Made by a program: the position numbers and the translations under genes
In this document: one piece after another, positions 1 to 10,553 of the stretch
How the letters are laid out: each line of letters opens with the position of its first letter
How positions within the stretch are numbered: the stretch's first letter is position 1
DNA from: Cladocopium goreaui
Taxonomy: Eukaryota > Sar > Dinophyceae > Suessiales > Symbiodiniaceae
Length of the DNA: 64,000 bases
Assembly: GCA_947184155.2 (NCBI GenBank)
Contig: CAMXCT020000484.1
Coordinates: 108,325-172,324, forward strand
Reading direction: 5' to 3'
Notes under the pieces: generated by a model
The model's database searches: none
What the model was told of the DNA's origin: nothing
The model's input: only the letters and a program-made list of their open reading frames with translations

Positions 1-599
1 TCCATTCAGAAAGAGAGGAACAATGAACAATGTGAATTTTGTGTAAAATTTTCTTCGGAGTCGGAGGGATGTGCTTTACATTTCACAGTCGGATGAAGCA
101 AAACATCATTTCGTAAAAACATAGAAACCTTGATGTTTCATGTGGAAACCAGCCCAGAACGTCATCCCACTATCCCTAAAACCAGGCAGACCCATCAGAC
201 CTACCGGACGCTTTGTCACTTGGGCCACTGTACAGCGGTGAGATGTGACGCCTACCCTTGACCTTGTGGATTTTGCAGGGCTCTTTGGGCCATTTGTCAT
301 GCTACTTGGAAGTGTAATATGTTTTTCATCTTGTCTCAAATCCGATGTGGCTCTTGAATTCGGTGCCAGTGGAATCCTTCTCTCCGCCTTGACCCATGAA
401 ATTGTGGAGCTGACTCCATGAGCTCTGAACCACCCCTATCCAAAAGAGCCGGCCGAAATCTCAGTGCAGCTTCTGCTCAGTTTCCGTCCATGGCAAGGAC
501 TTGTGGACACGACCTGGAGGAAATTTGCACCAGCTGAGTCAACATTTTGCGCTGTGATTGTGAAAATTTCAAGTCTAGAGTCTAGAATGTTCTCCTTTG
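1..599. other. unassigned DNA
   Basis: No reading frame here has recognisable motifs or exon-like composition on either strand. The 77-codon minus-strand frame at 106-339 resembles no family I know. I see no repeat, RNA gene or promoter element. Confidence 0.5.
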
Positions 600-1003
600 A
601 CCGGATTCTTATTCCGTCTAACTTCCACCTTCCCGCCTCTTCTTGTTATCCTGTTCTTCCTTCCTTCTTTTTGTTCTTCTTTTCTTTGTTCCTTTTCTCT
701 TCCGTTTTCTGTTCGTGCCCACTTTTCTTGTTTATCTTGTTCACTCTCCCTTTCTCTTCTTCTCAGCTTTCCTCCGGTTTCTTTGCTCTACTTCATCCTC
801 TTCTTTTCTTCTTCTTCTCCTTATTTTTTCTGTTTCTTCTTTTTCTTCTTCTTCATCATCATCATCATCTTCTTCTTCTTCTTCCTCTTTTTCCTCTTTT
901 TCTTCGTCTTCTTCTTCTTCTTCTTCTCCTTCTCCCTCTCCCTCTCCCTCTCCCTCTCCCTCTCCCTCTCCCTCTCCCTCTCTCCCTCTCTCCTCACTCA
1001 AAT
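600..1003. repeat. pyrimidine-rich low-complexity tract with CCCTCT array
   Basis: The plus strand is almost purely C and T. Irregular TTC/CTT runs are followed by a short ATC run near 853-870, further TTC runs, and then a nearly perfect CCCTCT hexamer array at about 930-990. The frames through it give only Leu/Phe/Ser on one strand and Glu/Gly/Asp on the other, so they are by-products of the repeat. A purine/pyrimidine mirror tract like this could form triplex DNA, but that is inference. Confidence 0.9.
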
Positions 1004-1019
1004 AAGCACTCACTCTTAG

Positions 1020-2250
1020 CAAGAATCAAAACTGCACAAGAATGAAATGGACTCAACGAAGAGTTGCACAGCCCCCTCTTACTCCAGCTTTTGCAAGAGA
1101 TGCTACATATTCATTCAGGACACCACTTGATCTTCCCTTGAAATGTCGAAATGGCTGGGCCGTGTACGTTCCATCGCCTCTGGGACAGCTCTTTGTGTTC
1201 CATCCTGCCCCAAAATAGGCAGATATGGATCCATATCGATCCCAGCTTTGGGGGGTCCTCATGCCACATGCGAATAGACCATGCTACAGGTGTTATCCAA
1301 AAATGAAAAGCCAGGGCAGCCAGGGGCCATCAGCATCAACGTACCGTGTGCATATTAGGGGATTTGTTGCCAATGCGGAGGTCGTCAGCACCACAAGTAA
1401 GATATGTCTCATGGAAGCACGGACGCGTGCCAAGAATTCATAGCTAGAAGGGCCGTGATTCCCACCACTTCGACAAGCAGCCATCAGAAGGAGGTGATTC
1501 AGCAGCAGTTTGAACGCGATAATAATCGCCTGCGCATCCATCAGCGGCATTGTTTTGGAAGCCTCTGATTCCAATGAACTTGAATATACTTGAATCATCT
1601 GAATCATCCCGTCCCTACTGAACACACTCCCCTGGAAACCCTCAGTATCGGATGGGATCGTCGCATTCGCCGGGCCTTTGCTATCATCCGCTGGATGACC
1701 ATCCTGCGTGAAGTACCAGTAGGGGGTTCCACGTCTCATGATGTACCTGCAGCAAAATCTCAAAAGCCCCCCGGTACGGCTCAAAATGCCAGGGGTAACA
1801 GTCTGTAACAGTCAATAGTCTCAAAATCAATGCATACCGAAGTATCCACATAGGCAGCCCAAAAATCAATGCATCCATCTCGAATCCACTATATTTAGGG
1901 GAAAGGATTACATGCCCTATCATGGCCCATGGATATAAATGGGTGCAGAATAGTTTTTGGATTTTTTTTTGGCTCAGGTTTTGGAATTGTTGTTGGCTTT
2001 CTTTCCTGGTACCATCTGCCTTGTATTTGCAACAGTTTGGAACTCTCTCTCCATCGCCATCTCAGGAGATCAGCAGTCAAGCTGAAGGCGAGCTAAAAAG
2101 GTGACGTGGCAGGTCAGCACGCAAGCTCGTTAGCCAGGCGCGTCATATCACCAAGCCACCGCAAAGGTAAAGTACAAATTTCTGTTACTATACATAAGGG
2201 GTCAAAGGGATGAAAATGAATAGGCAAAGATCCTAGCAAATCGGGCGGCC
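1020..2250. other. unassigned DNA downstream of the LINE fragment
   Basis: Short frames are present on both strands but none has family motifs. A T-rich stretch at about 1950-1972 could be the remnant of a retroposon poly-A tail read on the opposite strand, because the LINE fragment to the right points this way. It lies about 280 bp beyond the LINE stop codon, so the link is weak. Confidence 0.4.
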
Positions 2251-2252
2251 TC

Positions 2253-3137
2253 TCAGCATGTGAATCTTGATGAAAAAGGAGCACCTTCAAGTGAAAAGTG
2301 CTGGGCCGAAGCCACCCTGTTGCCAGAAAAAAGTTCCAGGATGTCGTGAATGGATTGAGTGCCCACTGGTGCCCGGTGGCAGCGCCAACCACGGCACCGA
2401 TCCAATTCCAGAACACTGATAGCCGCCGAGTCAGTGATATCACAGACAATCAGCTGCTGACCATGGAACGTTCCTTGTAAGCAACGTCTTTCCCACAAGT
2501 ATTTGGTGCTAGAAATAGCATAAACATTGGCCCCAAAGAGCTCGGCAACAGGCAAGCCGTGTGCAACCAGCCAGCCATGCTCCCTCTCTGCCCACTGCTG
2601 GTGGCAGGCTGCCGCACCAGCATCAAGCCCACAATGGTTGAGATACCGAATGACATTTCGGTGCCCACTGTTATTAGGCCCAGTGCGACATCGGCGGATC
2701 CCATGTGCAGTCACATCAGAATGTTGCAGCTCTGTAAGGCTTTGCCTAACAAGGTCAGTGCTAGGAAGGCGGAGAACATGCCCAACCCATCTCCACACCA
2801 TCTTGGCTAGGAGGGCGTCCCAAGTTTCAGAATAAGTTCTGGACCACAACTTGACAGCATGACGTAAAGTGGCAATGCATTCGCCAACAAACCAAGAGTT
2901 GTGAGCACGAGCACCCAACGTCCAAGCAAGGAGAGTGACATGATGGATCCGGAGCTTTCGGAGATTGGTCTGGCTCACAGAGACAACGCACAGACACCAT
3001 CTGATGGAAGCAGTGACTAAAGAGGTGAACAGGCGCAGGCGCAGGGGGCGGCAAGCAGAACAATGGGTAAGCAACCTTTTGTTGGTGAAATACGCGGTGG
3101 CGGCCCTTGCGAACAGTTTGGAACTAGAATCTGTCAT
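2253..3137 (-). pseudogene. C-terminal fragment of a non-LTR (LINE) retrotransposon polyprotein
   Basis: An open frame of 294 codons resembles the region downstream of the reverse transcriptase in LINE ORF2 proteins. The clearest mark is the motif WRWVGHVLRLP at about residues 116-126, typical of the C-terminal part of LINE polyproteins. It is preceded by FTNKRLL and a PLRLRLFTSLVTASIRW segment, like the thumb/connection region of dinoflagellate LINEs. The catalytic RT palm (YADD box) and any endonuclease domain are absent, and the upstream DNA changes abruptly into satellite. This is therefore a 5'-truncated copy, the usual outcome of target-primed reverse transcription. The ATG at 3135-3137 is just the first in frame and not a true start. 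Clade not determined. Confidence 0.72.
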
Positions 3138-3139
3138 TT

Positions 3140-3304
3140 TGCATAGTATTTGCTACTTTTTTGGCATGGTCACTTTGCATTTTGCATGCTTTTCGCTACA
3201 TTTGGCCATGTTCGCCTTCCATTCTGCATGGTATTTGCCACGTTTTAGCACTTCAACCTCTCATTTGCATGGTATTTGCTACATTTTGGTACTTCAAACG
3301 TTCA
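3140..3304. repeat. short AT-rich tandem repeat (GCATGGTATTTGCTAC-type)
   Basis: Three or so imperfect copies carry the core GCAT(G/A)GTATTTGC(T/C)AC, spaced by roughly 70 bp with intervening TTTTGGCA/TTTTAGCA and ACTTCAAC motifs. The array directly abuts the truncated 5' end of the LINE fragment and runs into the TTTAGGG block. Confidence 0.65.
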
Positions 3305-3900
3305 TGTGGGTTTCTTGAGAGTTTCTTTAGTGTTTCATTTAGGGTTTTAGGGTTTCATTTAGGGTTTCATGTAGGGTTTCATTTAGGGTTTCTTTAGAGT
3401 TTCGTTTAGGGTTTTCTTTAGGTTTAGGGTTTCTTTGGAGTTTCTTTAGGGTTTCATGTAGGGTTTCTTGTCGGGATTTCTTATCAGGAATTCTTATCAG
3501 GAATTCTTATCAAGATTTTCAAACGTTCATGTGGTTTTCTTTAGGGCTTCTTTAGGGTTTCATTTGGGGGTTCATTTAGGGCCAGGGCGGCCAGTGTTTC
3601 TTTAAGGTTTCTTTAGGGTTTCATTTAGGGTTTCATTTCAGGTTTCATTTAGCGTTTCTTTAGGTTTAGGGTTTTGTTGGAGTCTCGTTTAGGGTTTCTT
3701 TGGGGTTTCATTTAGGGTTTTTTAGAGTATCGCTTAGGGTTTCTTTAGGATGTCATGTAGGGTGTCATTCAAAGTTTCTTTAGGGCTTCATTTATGGTTT
3801 CTTTAGGGTTAAGTAATGGTTTCTTTAGGGTTTCATGTGAGTTTCTTATCAGGAGTTCTTATCAGGATTTCTTTAAGGTTTCTTTGGGTTTCACCTAGGG
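3305..3900. repeat. interstitial TTTAGGG-derived repeat block
   Basis: About 600 bp are built from TTTAGGGTTTC-like units (TTTCATTTAGGG, TTTCTTTAGGG, TTTCATGTAGGG) with period near 11-13 bp. The core heptamer TTTAGGG is the plant-type telomere repeat, which is also reported for dinoflagellates. Units are degenerate and separated by TTTC spacers, and short TTCTTATCAGGAA motifs occur at about 3477-3520 and 3845-3870. This is not an active chromosome end. It may be an old telomeric insertion or a satellite that arose from telomeric sequence. Confidence 0.8.
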
Positions 3901-3904
3901 TGTT

Positions 3905-4140
3905 TACAAAAAGGAGAGAATAAAGCAAAAGAAAAGAAAAAACAAAGAGGTAGCAAAGACAGGAAGCAGAGAAGCAGGGAAAGCAGAGAAGCAGAAAAGA
4001 AAAGAAGCAGGTAAAGCACAAAAGCAGAGAAGCAGGGAAAGCAAGGAAGCAGAAAAGAATGAAAAGAAGCAGGTAAAGCAGACAAGCAGACAGGCAGAGA
4101 AGAAGGAAAAGCAAAAAGCAGAAAAGCAGGAAAGCATAGA
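3905..4140. repeat. purine-rich AAGCAGG/GAAAAG minisatellite
   Basis: The plus strand is dominated by A and G, with repeated AGCAG(G/A)(G/A)AAAG units about 10-20 bp long. The overlapping minus-strand frames are rich in Leu, Phe, Ser and Cys because of this composition and are not taken as genes. Confidence 0.75.
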
Positions 4141-4380
4141 ACCAGGAACCCAAAAATAATTCCAAAACCTGCCGCAAAAAAAAATTAAATAAATAGCCCT
4201 CCGATAAAAATAGTCCGTGCATTGAAATTGCGTGATGGTGATTGAGATATTGCAATCACTGCTGGCCAATGGACATCCCTCTCAGCACGAGTTTCTCAGT
4301 TGCTCAACTACCCCAAAACAAAAGAATTGATGGTTGACACTCATCAACTCATGCTGGACAACAAAAAAGGGTGCTTTAAG

Positions 4381-6089
4381 GCTTTTGTGTACGGCTCGAC
4401 TCCAGCCCAGGCCTGAAAAGTATGATGCCGTTTCGATTTGCAAAGACCGGAGCTCCGTTCTCCACTCGAGAGGTCTTAGTGTAGCATCCATTCACCTGGG
4501 GAGAGTCTAAAATCCAATATATCCCAATGGGGAATGTAGTGCCCAAACGCTTCAGAGGTCTACATTCCGATCAAGATAGTGACAATTAGTGATTGGTCCA
4601 GTTGAAAAAGGCTGTGCCAGTTGAAAGCCTAATCCATTGGACTCAGGAACCCACAATGCCTGGCATGTTTCGCATTATCCAATTGCGGTACCTAAACATT
4701 CACGCGTCACGTCCCACATTTCCATGCGGGGCTGTTTTGAATCCCCATTTTAGAAGAAACAAAGCAGCCATACGGGCCAGAATTAGATCTTCTGCAGAAA
4801 ATACTCGCCGCCGCTGTTTACAGCAGTACATATCCCCATTTCAAGTCAACAAACTTTTGAGTTATCAGCTACTCGTCCGAGTTTTTCGCAAATTCGACAC
4901 TTCCATTGTCGTCAACCCCACATTGATGATAAATCCATCATCGTTAAATACTTCGGCGAAGGATCTACCAGTTCCATCATAATTCGATCGTCTTTTTGTC
5001 CAAATTTGTTTACTGCTTGGTGGTGACTTAACCATCTTGAAAAATGATGGACTTCGTCAATGAGGAGGACTATTCCTTATATTAACCACCAACCAGATAT
5101 AACTTGATATAACCAGATGATGTTGATTGCTAAACCTCAAAATATCCAAAATATCTGACACGCCCTGATGGTTGCGCCCGCCTCCTCACGCCCGGCACCC
5201 TGTACACGGTAGGCGCAAGGCTCAAAGGTCACGTTCAGCACGGCACCGTAGTCCAGCCCCGCATCTGGCGAGAGGTATGGAAGGAGCTGCCCCACAAAAA
5301 ACTTGGGAAAAATGGCAGAAACTGCCTGGAAAGACGCAGAAAGTTACAAATGTAATCACTCCAAAAAAAGTGGGAAGCCATTGGGATAAATATGTATGAT
5401 CACAATGATACAATTGTAAATTTCATCAGTGGAAATCATCGATTTAACCAATCAGACTTATCACCATCATGGTGACCTGAAAAAATGGATGCATTTCCAT
5501 GGGTAGATTAGATTGGCAGGGGGCAAATCCTGGTTTGAGCCGGTGAATTCACACTTTTTCCCGTTTAAAACCATCATTTTTGGGTCGAAAATCACTCTTT
5601 TTATGGTTGATACATCTGATACTTAAAAACCCATGTGTAGCACAAGAAAAGATCGACAGTCGTATTTCCAGATATTTCCAGGATGTTTGTCTTCCCAGTA
5701 TTTTTCAGGTTTCCAACTTCTCTTTTTGGGGCCCAACACCAAGGCACCGGTCAACGAGGAGGACTCCTCCAGGATATTGCCATCAAAGACCAGCTTCGAG
5801 ACGGCCTTGCCCTCCTGGTGTCAAAAAAATCTTCACCTGATTTATCAATAGGGGGTATACCATTTATATCCATTTATCAAGGGAAACATAATTAACATAA
5901 TTATCTTTGGGGATAATTATGATTAGTCACGGGTTTATTGATCCTGGGTTGATACTAATAAACTGAACCCTGAACTACTAAATTGTATTGAGGAATTCAA
6001 AGTGTTTTAGGCTATTTGAAGAAAGTCGTAGATGTCTAATCAGATTAGGGCAATCTTCACTACATTCAGAAATAAATGTGATAGCTATG

Positions 6090-6120
<31 letters not shown>

Positions 6121-9100
6121 TATATGTATATGTGTTGCTTATTTATTTGTCTATCTATTTATTTATGTGTTTATGATGTATTTATGCAATTATATATTTA
6201 AAATTATTTACTTTTCTTGTTTCAATCTTTATATCTATCCGTGTAAAGATATATTTTATATACACACACCCCGCGTTTCACATCTTTCTTTTATTCATCC
6301 GTGTTATATACAGTATAAATGCATGCATGTAAGCAACCAAATACTGGGGATGGGCACAGCGGACCCACGCAGAAATGCATCGACACCAAATGTGGAGGTC
6401 TGGTGGGTGAAGATGTGAAGGTCTGGTGGGCACACGCATCCCAAAGAGGTAGTTCTACCAGGCACTACCAGGACATTTACAACTCAGCCAGCTCCAAAAC
6501 TATGATGGAATGGTTTGACTGATCGGTTGAGAAGGCTGCCCACATTGGATGTCAAAAGTTACAACTGAACAGACTGGTGGAACCCCATGAGCCACTTGCT
6601 GCCACTGCAAACCACTAAAATGTCTCACCAAGAAGTGGGATCTCCCAATTCTCACCGTGTTGTTCGGCCGCATGATGCAGTATTGTAACTTGGCTGGGGC
6701 CTTTGGAACCCTTTCCCCCAATGTTGAATACCCCCTAGAAACATCTATATAGAAACATCTAGAAACCCTAGTTTGGTACCTACAGTACCTAATCTGTTAC
6801 TTGGGGTCCCTTGGGTGCTGTCCCACCCAGGCCATCTCCTCCACCAAGTGGTGCACTTCGTTGATCACGTCTGCCACCTCAAGCGGCTCAAGGGCTTCGC
6901 AAGAAACCATCGGCTACCCTCGGACAATCATGGCAATGATGGATGTTTGAAAAGGAAAATCATCTATCAATGATGGATTTTCCATTGACATATTGGATTA
7001 CCGGCGGCTAACTGGGGGTGAACTGGATATCCCTTCAGTAATTTCTTTGCTTCCCAAACGCCACGTTCCACCACTCCCTGGAGAGTAGTCAAACATCATT
7101 GTGATTCAGTGCCCGCTGGAAATGTTCAGGTTGTATCATTTGGGCCCCTTTTTTGAATTTAACCATCACAGAAATGTCATAGTCATCAAATCTGGGTTCA
7201 GAAGCCCCGCACTTAGATTTCTCATTATTTGCCTTGCCTATATAACTCACCTCTAAAAATACAATGATCCAAGAATACCCATGCTGCAGGCCCCAACAAT
7301 GGCGCATTGGGGTTCCCAGCCAGCCCCTGGATGATAATCCCCAATTAATATTGGGTGTATAAGCCCGAAACTCATCATCAAGCAAAGGAGGTTTATGTCT
7401 AGTCCTTAACAAGGCGTTGGCCGACCAAAGTCGCAGTTCCCACAGTGTCCCATGCCTGGGCTTTCCGTGGTACTTCCACACGTCCCAGCTCAGCACCGGA
7501 AAGGAGTCGGATGGGCAGTTTGACGATCTCCTCTTCCTTCCAGTCACAAATTGGACCATCTGGGATTATCTGGGATCGACTTTGGTGAAGTCTTACATCC
7601 AGCAATATTCAATTGAAGGCCATCTGGGGAACTCGTGGTAAAGTCTTTTAGGGTCACAAATCAGGCGCCAAAATCAGAGCCTTCCTAGGAGGGATGCTTT
7701 GAGCTAGATCTTCTCCAACTCCTCAATGCATATCACATGAGGCACTGACGAGACTGCAAGGGGCAACGGACATGATTCCCCTACTGAAATTTCCTGCAAT
7801 TGTTTGTTGTTCTGCTCAAGATCTTTTCCCCATATTTTCCAAGGCTTAGAGCTTTTCGATTTTTTGGGGATTGCTATAGTAATTCCAACATACTTCAACC
7901 AACTTATCCATCCGCAGAACCCGCAGAAACCGCAGCCCATCTGCACCTGCACCCGTGCGATGCGCGCAGCCAGGTCTAACACCGCGCTACGGAGCTTGTT
8001 CACATCGCACCGGTTGGGCACCTGGCGAAAATCAATGAAGCAGAAAGGTAGTTTACCACCACCATAGTCACTTTTTGGCAACCCCTAAAAAAATAATTGG
8101 TAAAATCTAAGATGGTGATGAATCACGGTTCTATCTTTTCGGTGGTTATTGTGTTGTAAAAATGAATTTGTTCTAGCTTTTAGGCCGGTGCTGTTGGAGA
8201 ATGAAAAATGATAGTCAGTTCAAAACAGGAGGGTTGTCTCTCCTTATACTTGGAATTTAATCCACTCAACGTGGTAAACTAATGCCACAAAGTTTGTTTT
8301 TAAGCATGTGTTTTTAAATATACTCTCTGTCTTGATTTATGGGAAATGGGGACCATTGTTGCCATTGCTTAGACTTATAAATTGTGGTCCCACAGTGGCG
8401 TATTTGCGCCCACAGAGCCACCTTGATGAAGCCCAGTTGGAATGCCCGATGACCGGATTGGCACTATCATTGGCACACGTTGAGATGGCAAATCGACCGA
8501 AACAGCTTAGAGAATTTGTTTGGGAGCTCCCTGAGTTTCTCCCAAAATTGTACAGGTTTATGATGACCAGCCAACCCTCAATGAATTGTGGAATACCCAA
8601 GTTGATGAAGTGCTTGAGCAGTGCTTGAGGGCTATCATTGATATATCATGATACTTTGGATGATTAATTTCCTCTCCAGTTGCCATGCTGAAAAATGGCT
8701 GATTGGTCATCGCCTCCCCAGACATGGGCTGCGCTAAGACTTCCAGTTCTGCCAGTACCTGGCGAGTCGAGGTCACTCTGGTGATATTTTCATGGGGAAA
8801 ACTGTGACTAGCCTCCAGAAAGCAGAAATCAATGGGTTTCCCTTGAGAATTATCTAGATCTATGGTGGATTTTCCGTACCCTCTTTTGAGACCCAGTTGG
8901 CACACGGATGTTCATCCCCAGTCCCCTGGCAAAATGTTGAAATTTAAATCTTCGATGCCAAATATGCAATCTGGCTAATGGTTCAGCACCCCCCGGGAAA
9001 ATATAAACATCAGTCAGTGAAAAAATCAGTCTGCCAAATACGGGCTGAGAGTGAAGAATACAGAATACATGAGTCACCAAGCACCAGTTGTTGTCCCTCC

Positions 9101-9706
9101 CTTCTCTGTTCGTATCAGCCCTGGTCCTGCCGGCGCACACCCTCGCCAGGTAGGGCAAGCTCCATCGGAGACGTCATGGTGATTCAAATGGATCGGATAG
9201 AGCAAGTGAGCAAATATCCGATATCAAGGCGGCATCAACACTATCTGCAGCATCTGCATCAAAGCAAACAGAATGCACTAATTACCTGCCTGACAGACTA
9301 TCTTGCCTTGCACGATGCAAAATTGTGTCATCTAACTCTGACTGCTTAATCTGCTAAATGGATTGGCCCTCCTGTTTTTTTTGAATCGAAAGGGGCGACG
9401 CAATCTGAGCAGGGTTTTCTTTCCCTGCTTTGAGCCGATGTTTGTCACCCAGCACTGAGATCTGCAAAAGAAGTGCCCTATGCCTCCGTCAACATCCCCC
9501 TCGGGGTGGTCTTCCCACCATCTATGTCAACAAAAAACGGTGAATGAAGTGAAGCATAAGAGACGTAAACAATGCACACACAATAAAGGGCAAGACTCTT
9601 CAAGACCTTCTGCAACATGTCGCAGCTCTGTGAATTGAGACCATGACCTATCCAAGCCTCACTTCCAGCACAGCCACCGCCAAAGTCATCGGGGATGCCG
9701 CGACAA
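4381..9706 (-). CDS. candidate intron-rich gene (or genes), product unknown
   Basis: Nine short islands on the minus strand have clear coding character (higher GC, G/C at third positions, balanced amino acids). They are separated by AT-rich DNA full of stops. Several are bounded by CAG or TAG acceptors and GT donors. In transcript order they lie near 9663-9706, 9121-9176, 8690-8777, 7947-8021, 7399-7541, 6801-6913, 5730-5814, 5160-5286 and 4381-4467. Together they give only about 250-270 residues, so more exons must be missing or more than one gene is present. The last island reads RVENGAPVFANRNGIILF. I recognise no domain in any of the peptides. Short exons with long AT-rich introns fit dinoflagellate genes. 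The linkage into one gene is inference from strand and spacing. Confidence 0.45.
5160..5286 (-). CDS. putative exon (AGLDYGAVLNVTFEPC)
   Basis: A CAG acceptor at 5287-5289 opens a 42-codon frame that reads LLPYLSPDAGLDYGAV, LNVTFEPCAYRVQGAG and REEAGATIRA. It then runs into AT-rich DNA with stops. The donor is not obvious; a GC-type donor (GGCG) is possible, and dinoflagellates are known to use GC and GA donors. The alternating pattern suggests beta structure. Function unknown. Confidence 0.5.
5730..5814 (-). CDS. putative exon (EGKAVSKLVFDGNILEES)
   Basis: After an in-frame stop and a CAG acceptor at 5815-5817, the frame reads EGKAVSKLVFDGNILEES and then SSLTGALVLGP. It stays open further into AT-rich DNA, so the 3' edge is uncertain. 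GGTGCC and GTGTTG lie in the right place for a donor. The GC-rich island stands out from its flanks. No family recognised. Confidence 0.45.
6084..6135. repeat. (TA)n(TG)n microsatellite
   Basis: A TA dinucleotide run is followed by a TG run and then TATATGTATATG. It lies in an AT-rich stretch (about 5830-6320) between putative exons and is probably intronic. Confidence 0.85.
6801..6913 (-). CDS. putative 113-nt exon with clear GTAAC donor
   Basis: A TAG acceptor (6914-6916) and a GTAAC donor (read from 6800 downward) delimit a 113-nt island. It reads EALEPLEVADVINEVHHL and then VEEMAWVGQHPRDPK, and the frame hits a stop inside the donor. Composition and codon use strongly suggest coding sequence. 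Function unknown. Confidence 0.5.
7399..7541 (-). CDS. putative exon (WKEEEIVKLPIRLLSG)
   Basis: The frame reads WKEEEIVKLPIRLLSG, then AELGRVEVPRKAQAWDTV, and stays open for 47 codons to a stop at the low-coordinate end. Charged and hydrophobic residues alternate as in a folded protein. A second frame (SFPVLSWDVWKYHGK) is also open over the same DNA, so the coding phase is probable rather than certain. Confidence 0.4.
7947..8021 (-). CDS. putative 75-nt phase-0 exon
   Basis: This is the best-delimited exon in the window. It has a CAG acceptor at 8022-8024, exactly 25 codons starting VPNRCDVNKLRSAVLDL, and a GTGCAG donor immediately after the last codon (donor read from 7946 downward). Both ends are in phase 0. 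The exon is about 60% GC against AT-rich flanks. The peptide is predicted helical. I do not recognise the family. Confidence 0.5.
8690..8777 (-). CDS. putative exon (VTSTRQVLAELEVLAQ)
   Basis: A CAG acceptor at 8778-8780 is followed by one base of a split codon and the frame VTSTRQVLAELEVLAQ, then PMSGEAMTN. Helix-forming composition and codon use are coding-like. The downstream edge is uncertain because the frame stays open into AT-rich DNA. Confidence 0.4.
9121..9176 (-). CDS. putative exon, possibly with a start codon
   Basis: The frame beginning with an ATG at about 9176 reads MTSPMELALPGEGVRRQ and then meets a stop soon after. The island is much richer in GC than its surroundings. A donor such as GAGG|GTGTGC would fall inside it. 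It could be a first coding exon, or an internal exon if the ATG is incidental. Confidence 0.3.
9663..9706 (-). CDS. putative 44-nt exon
   Basis: A CAG acceptor at 9707-9709 and a GTGAGG donor beginning at 9662 frame a 44-nt segment. It reads VAASPMTLAVAVLE after two bases of a split codon. The donor is close to the general eukaryotic consensus. A second frame through the same DNA (CRGIPDDFGGGCAGSEA) is also open, so the phase is not certain. No function is assigned. Confidence 0.3.
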
Positions 9707-9779
9707 CTGTTTGGAGCGGAAAGGGGCACTGCAACTAACTACAGCAGCACTGTGGCTATTGGCGATCCACGGCTTACTC

Positions 9780-9860
9780 AAGACATGTGTATACTTTACA
9801 TATAAATGTATACTATACATAAAAATGTATATATATATATATATAGATAGATATATTGTG
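9780..9860. repeat. ATACAT/(AT)n microsatellite
   Basis: TATACTTTACATATAA-type repeats are followed by a perfect AT run and GATA units. No coding capacity. Confidence 0.8.
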
Positions 9861-9987
9861 AACAAATTTACCCTTGTTCGGGGTGCAGTATTGTTCGGGT
9901 GCTCGGATTGAGTGCGGTTAGCCAAAGGCAAGTGCCATGCAACAGCAGCGAAGACAACGTTTCCCTTTTACGCCTGCGGTTTGGGGT

Positions 9988-10004
9988 CTTGAGCCAAAAT
10001 TGGC
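9988..10004 (-). other. spliced-leader-like 17-mer
   Basis: Read on the minus strand the site is GCCAATTTTGGCTCAAG. The 3' end of the dinoflagellate spliced leader is GCCATTTTGGCTCAAG, so the match is complete apart from one extra A. Spliced leaders are trans-spliced onto mRNAs, and genomic relict copies mark genes that came back through cDNA. No convincing coding frame follows directly downstream, so this is either a decayed retroposed cDNA end or chance. Confidence 0.4.
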
Positions 10005-10019
10005 GTTCAGTATGCAAAG

Positions 10020-10550
10020 CTGTATACATGCACAAATGATGACATGATACAGCATACTACCGTGCAGTTCCCTTTGACACCCCCCATGCCCGAAGTTGTT
10101 TTAAATTTTGGGCACGAGAGAGGGAACAAAGAAATTACGCTGTGCACGCTACAACTACCGCAAAAAGAATCTGTATGTTAATGGTTCACTCCTCATCAGT
10201 CCGTTGGACTCAGACTCGGAGATCCCCATGCCAACTTCGTGGCAATTTCGTGGGTAGTGGTATCATGGTGTACAAAGATGAACCCACGTCAAGCTACGCT
10301 AACTACCATGTAAATTTGATAATGTCGGCTGTCCGTTGGACGCAGCTAACCTATCGCATCTACGTAGATAGCGAAACAGCTATCAGTGAATCTACTCTGT
10401 ACATAGGAAAAAAATGAATTAATTGACTGGGAATTAGTGTGAAAGGCAGTCTAAGCCAACTACACTAGCGACGCTCAGAGTCCTCTCAAAAGTTACAGTT
10501 CATCATCATCCGTAGCCAACGAAGATGGTGTTCACCACATAGCCCCGTAT
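10020..10550. other. unassigned DNA with a short direct repeat
   Basis: No gene was recognised. The 12-mer GTCCGTTGGACT/G followed by CAG occurs at about 10199 and 10330 on the plus strand. This region lies 3' of the KptA-like reading region and may contain its 3' flank. Confidence 0.4.
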
Positions 10551-10553
10551 CGA

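Noticed and set aside
643-1005. Overlapping Leu/Phe/Ser and Glu/Gly frames
   Set aside because: By-products of the pyrimidine tract and CCCTCT array.
1962-1978. TTTTGGCTCAGG resembling the spliced leader
   Set aside because: Only the 3' part matches, with a mismatch, and it lies in a T-run where partial matches are expected.
5827-5962. Possible second MITE (GATCCTGGGTTGATA at the right side)
   Set aside because: No matching left inverted repeat or target duplication found.
8308-8628. 106-codon plus-strand frame with coding-like composition
   Set aside because: It lies inside the minus-strand exon chain, is not GC-enriched and has no motif or splice boundaries.
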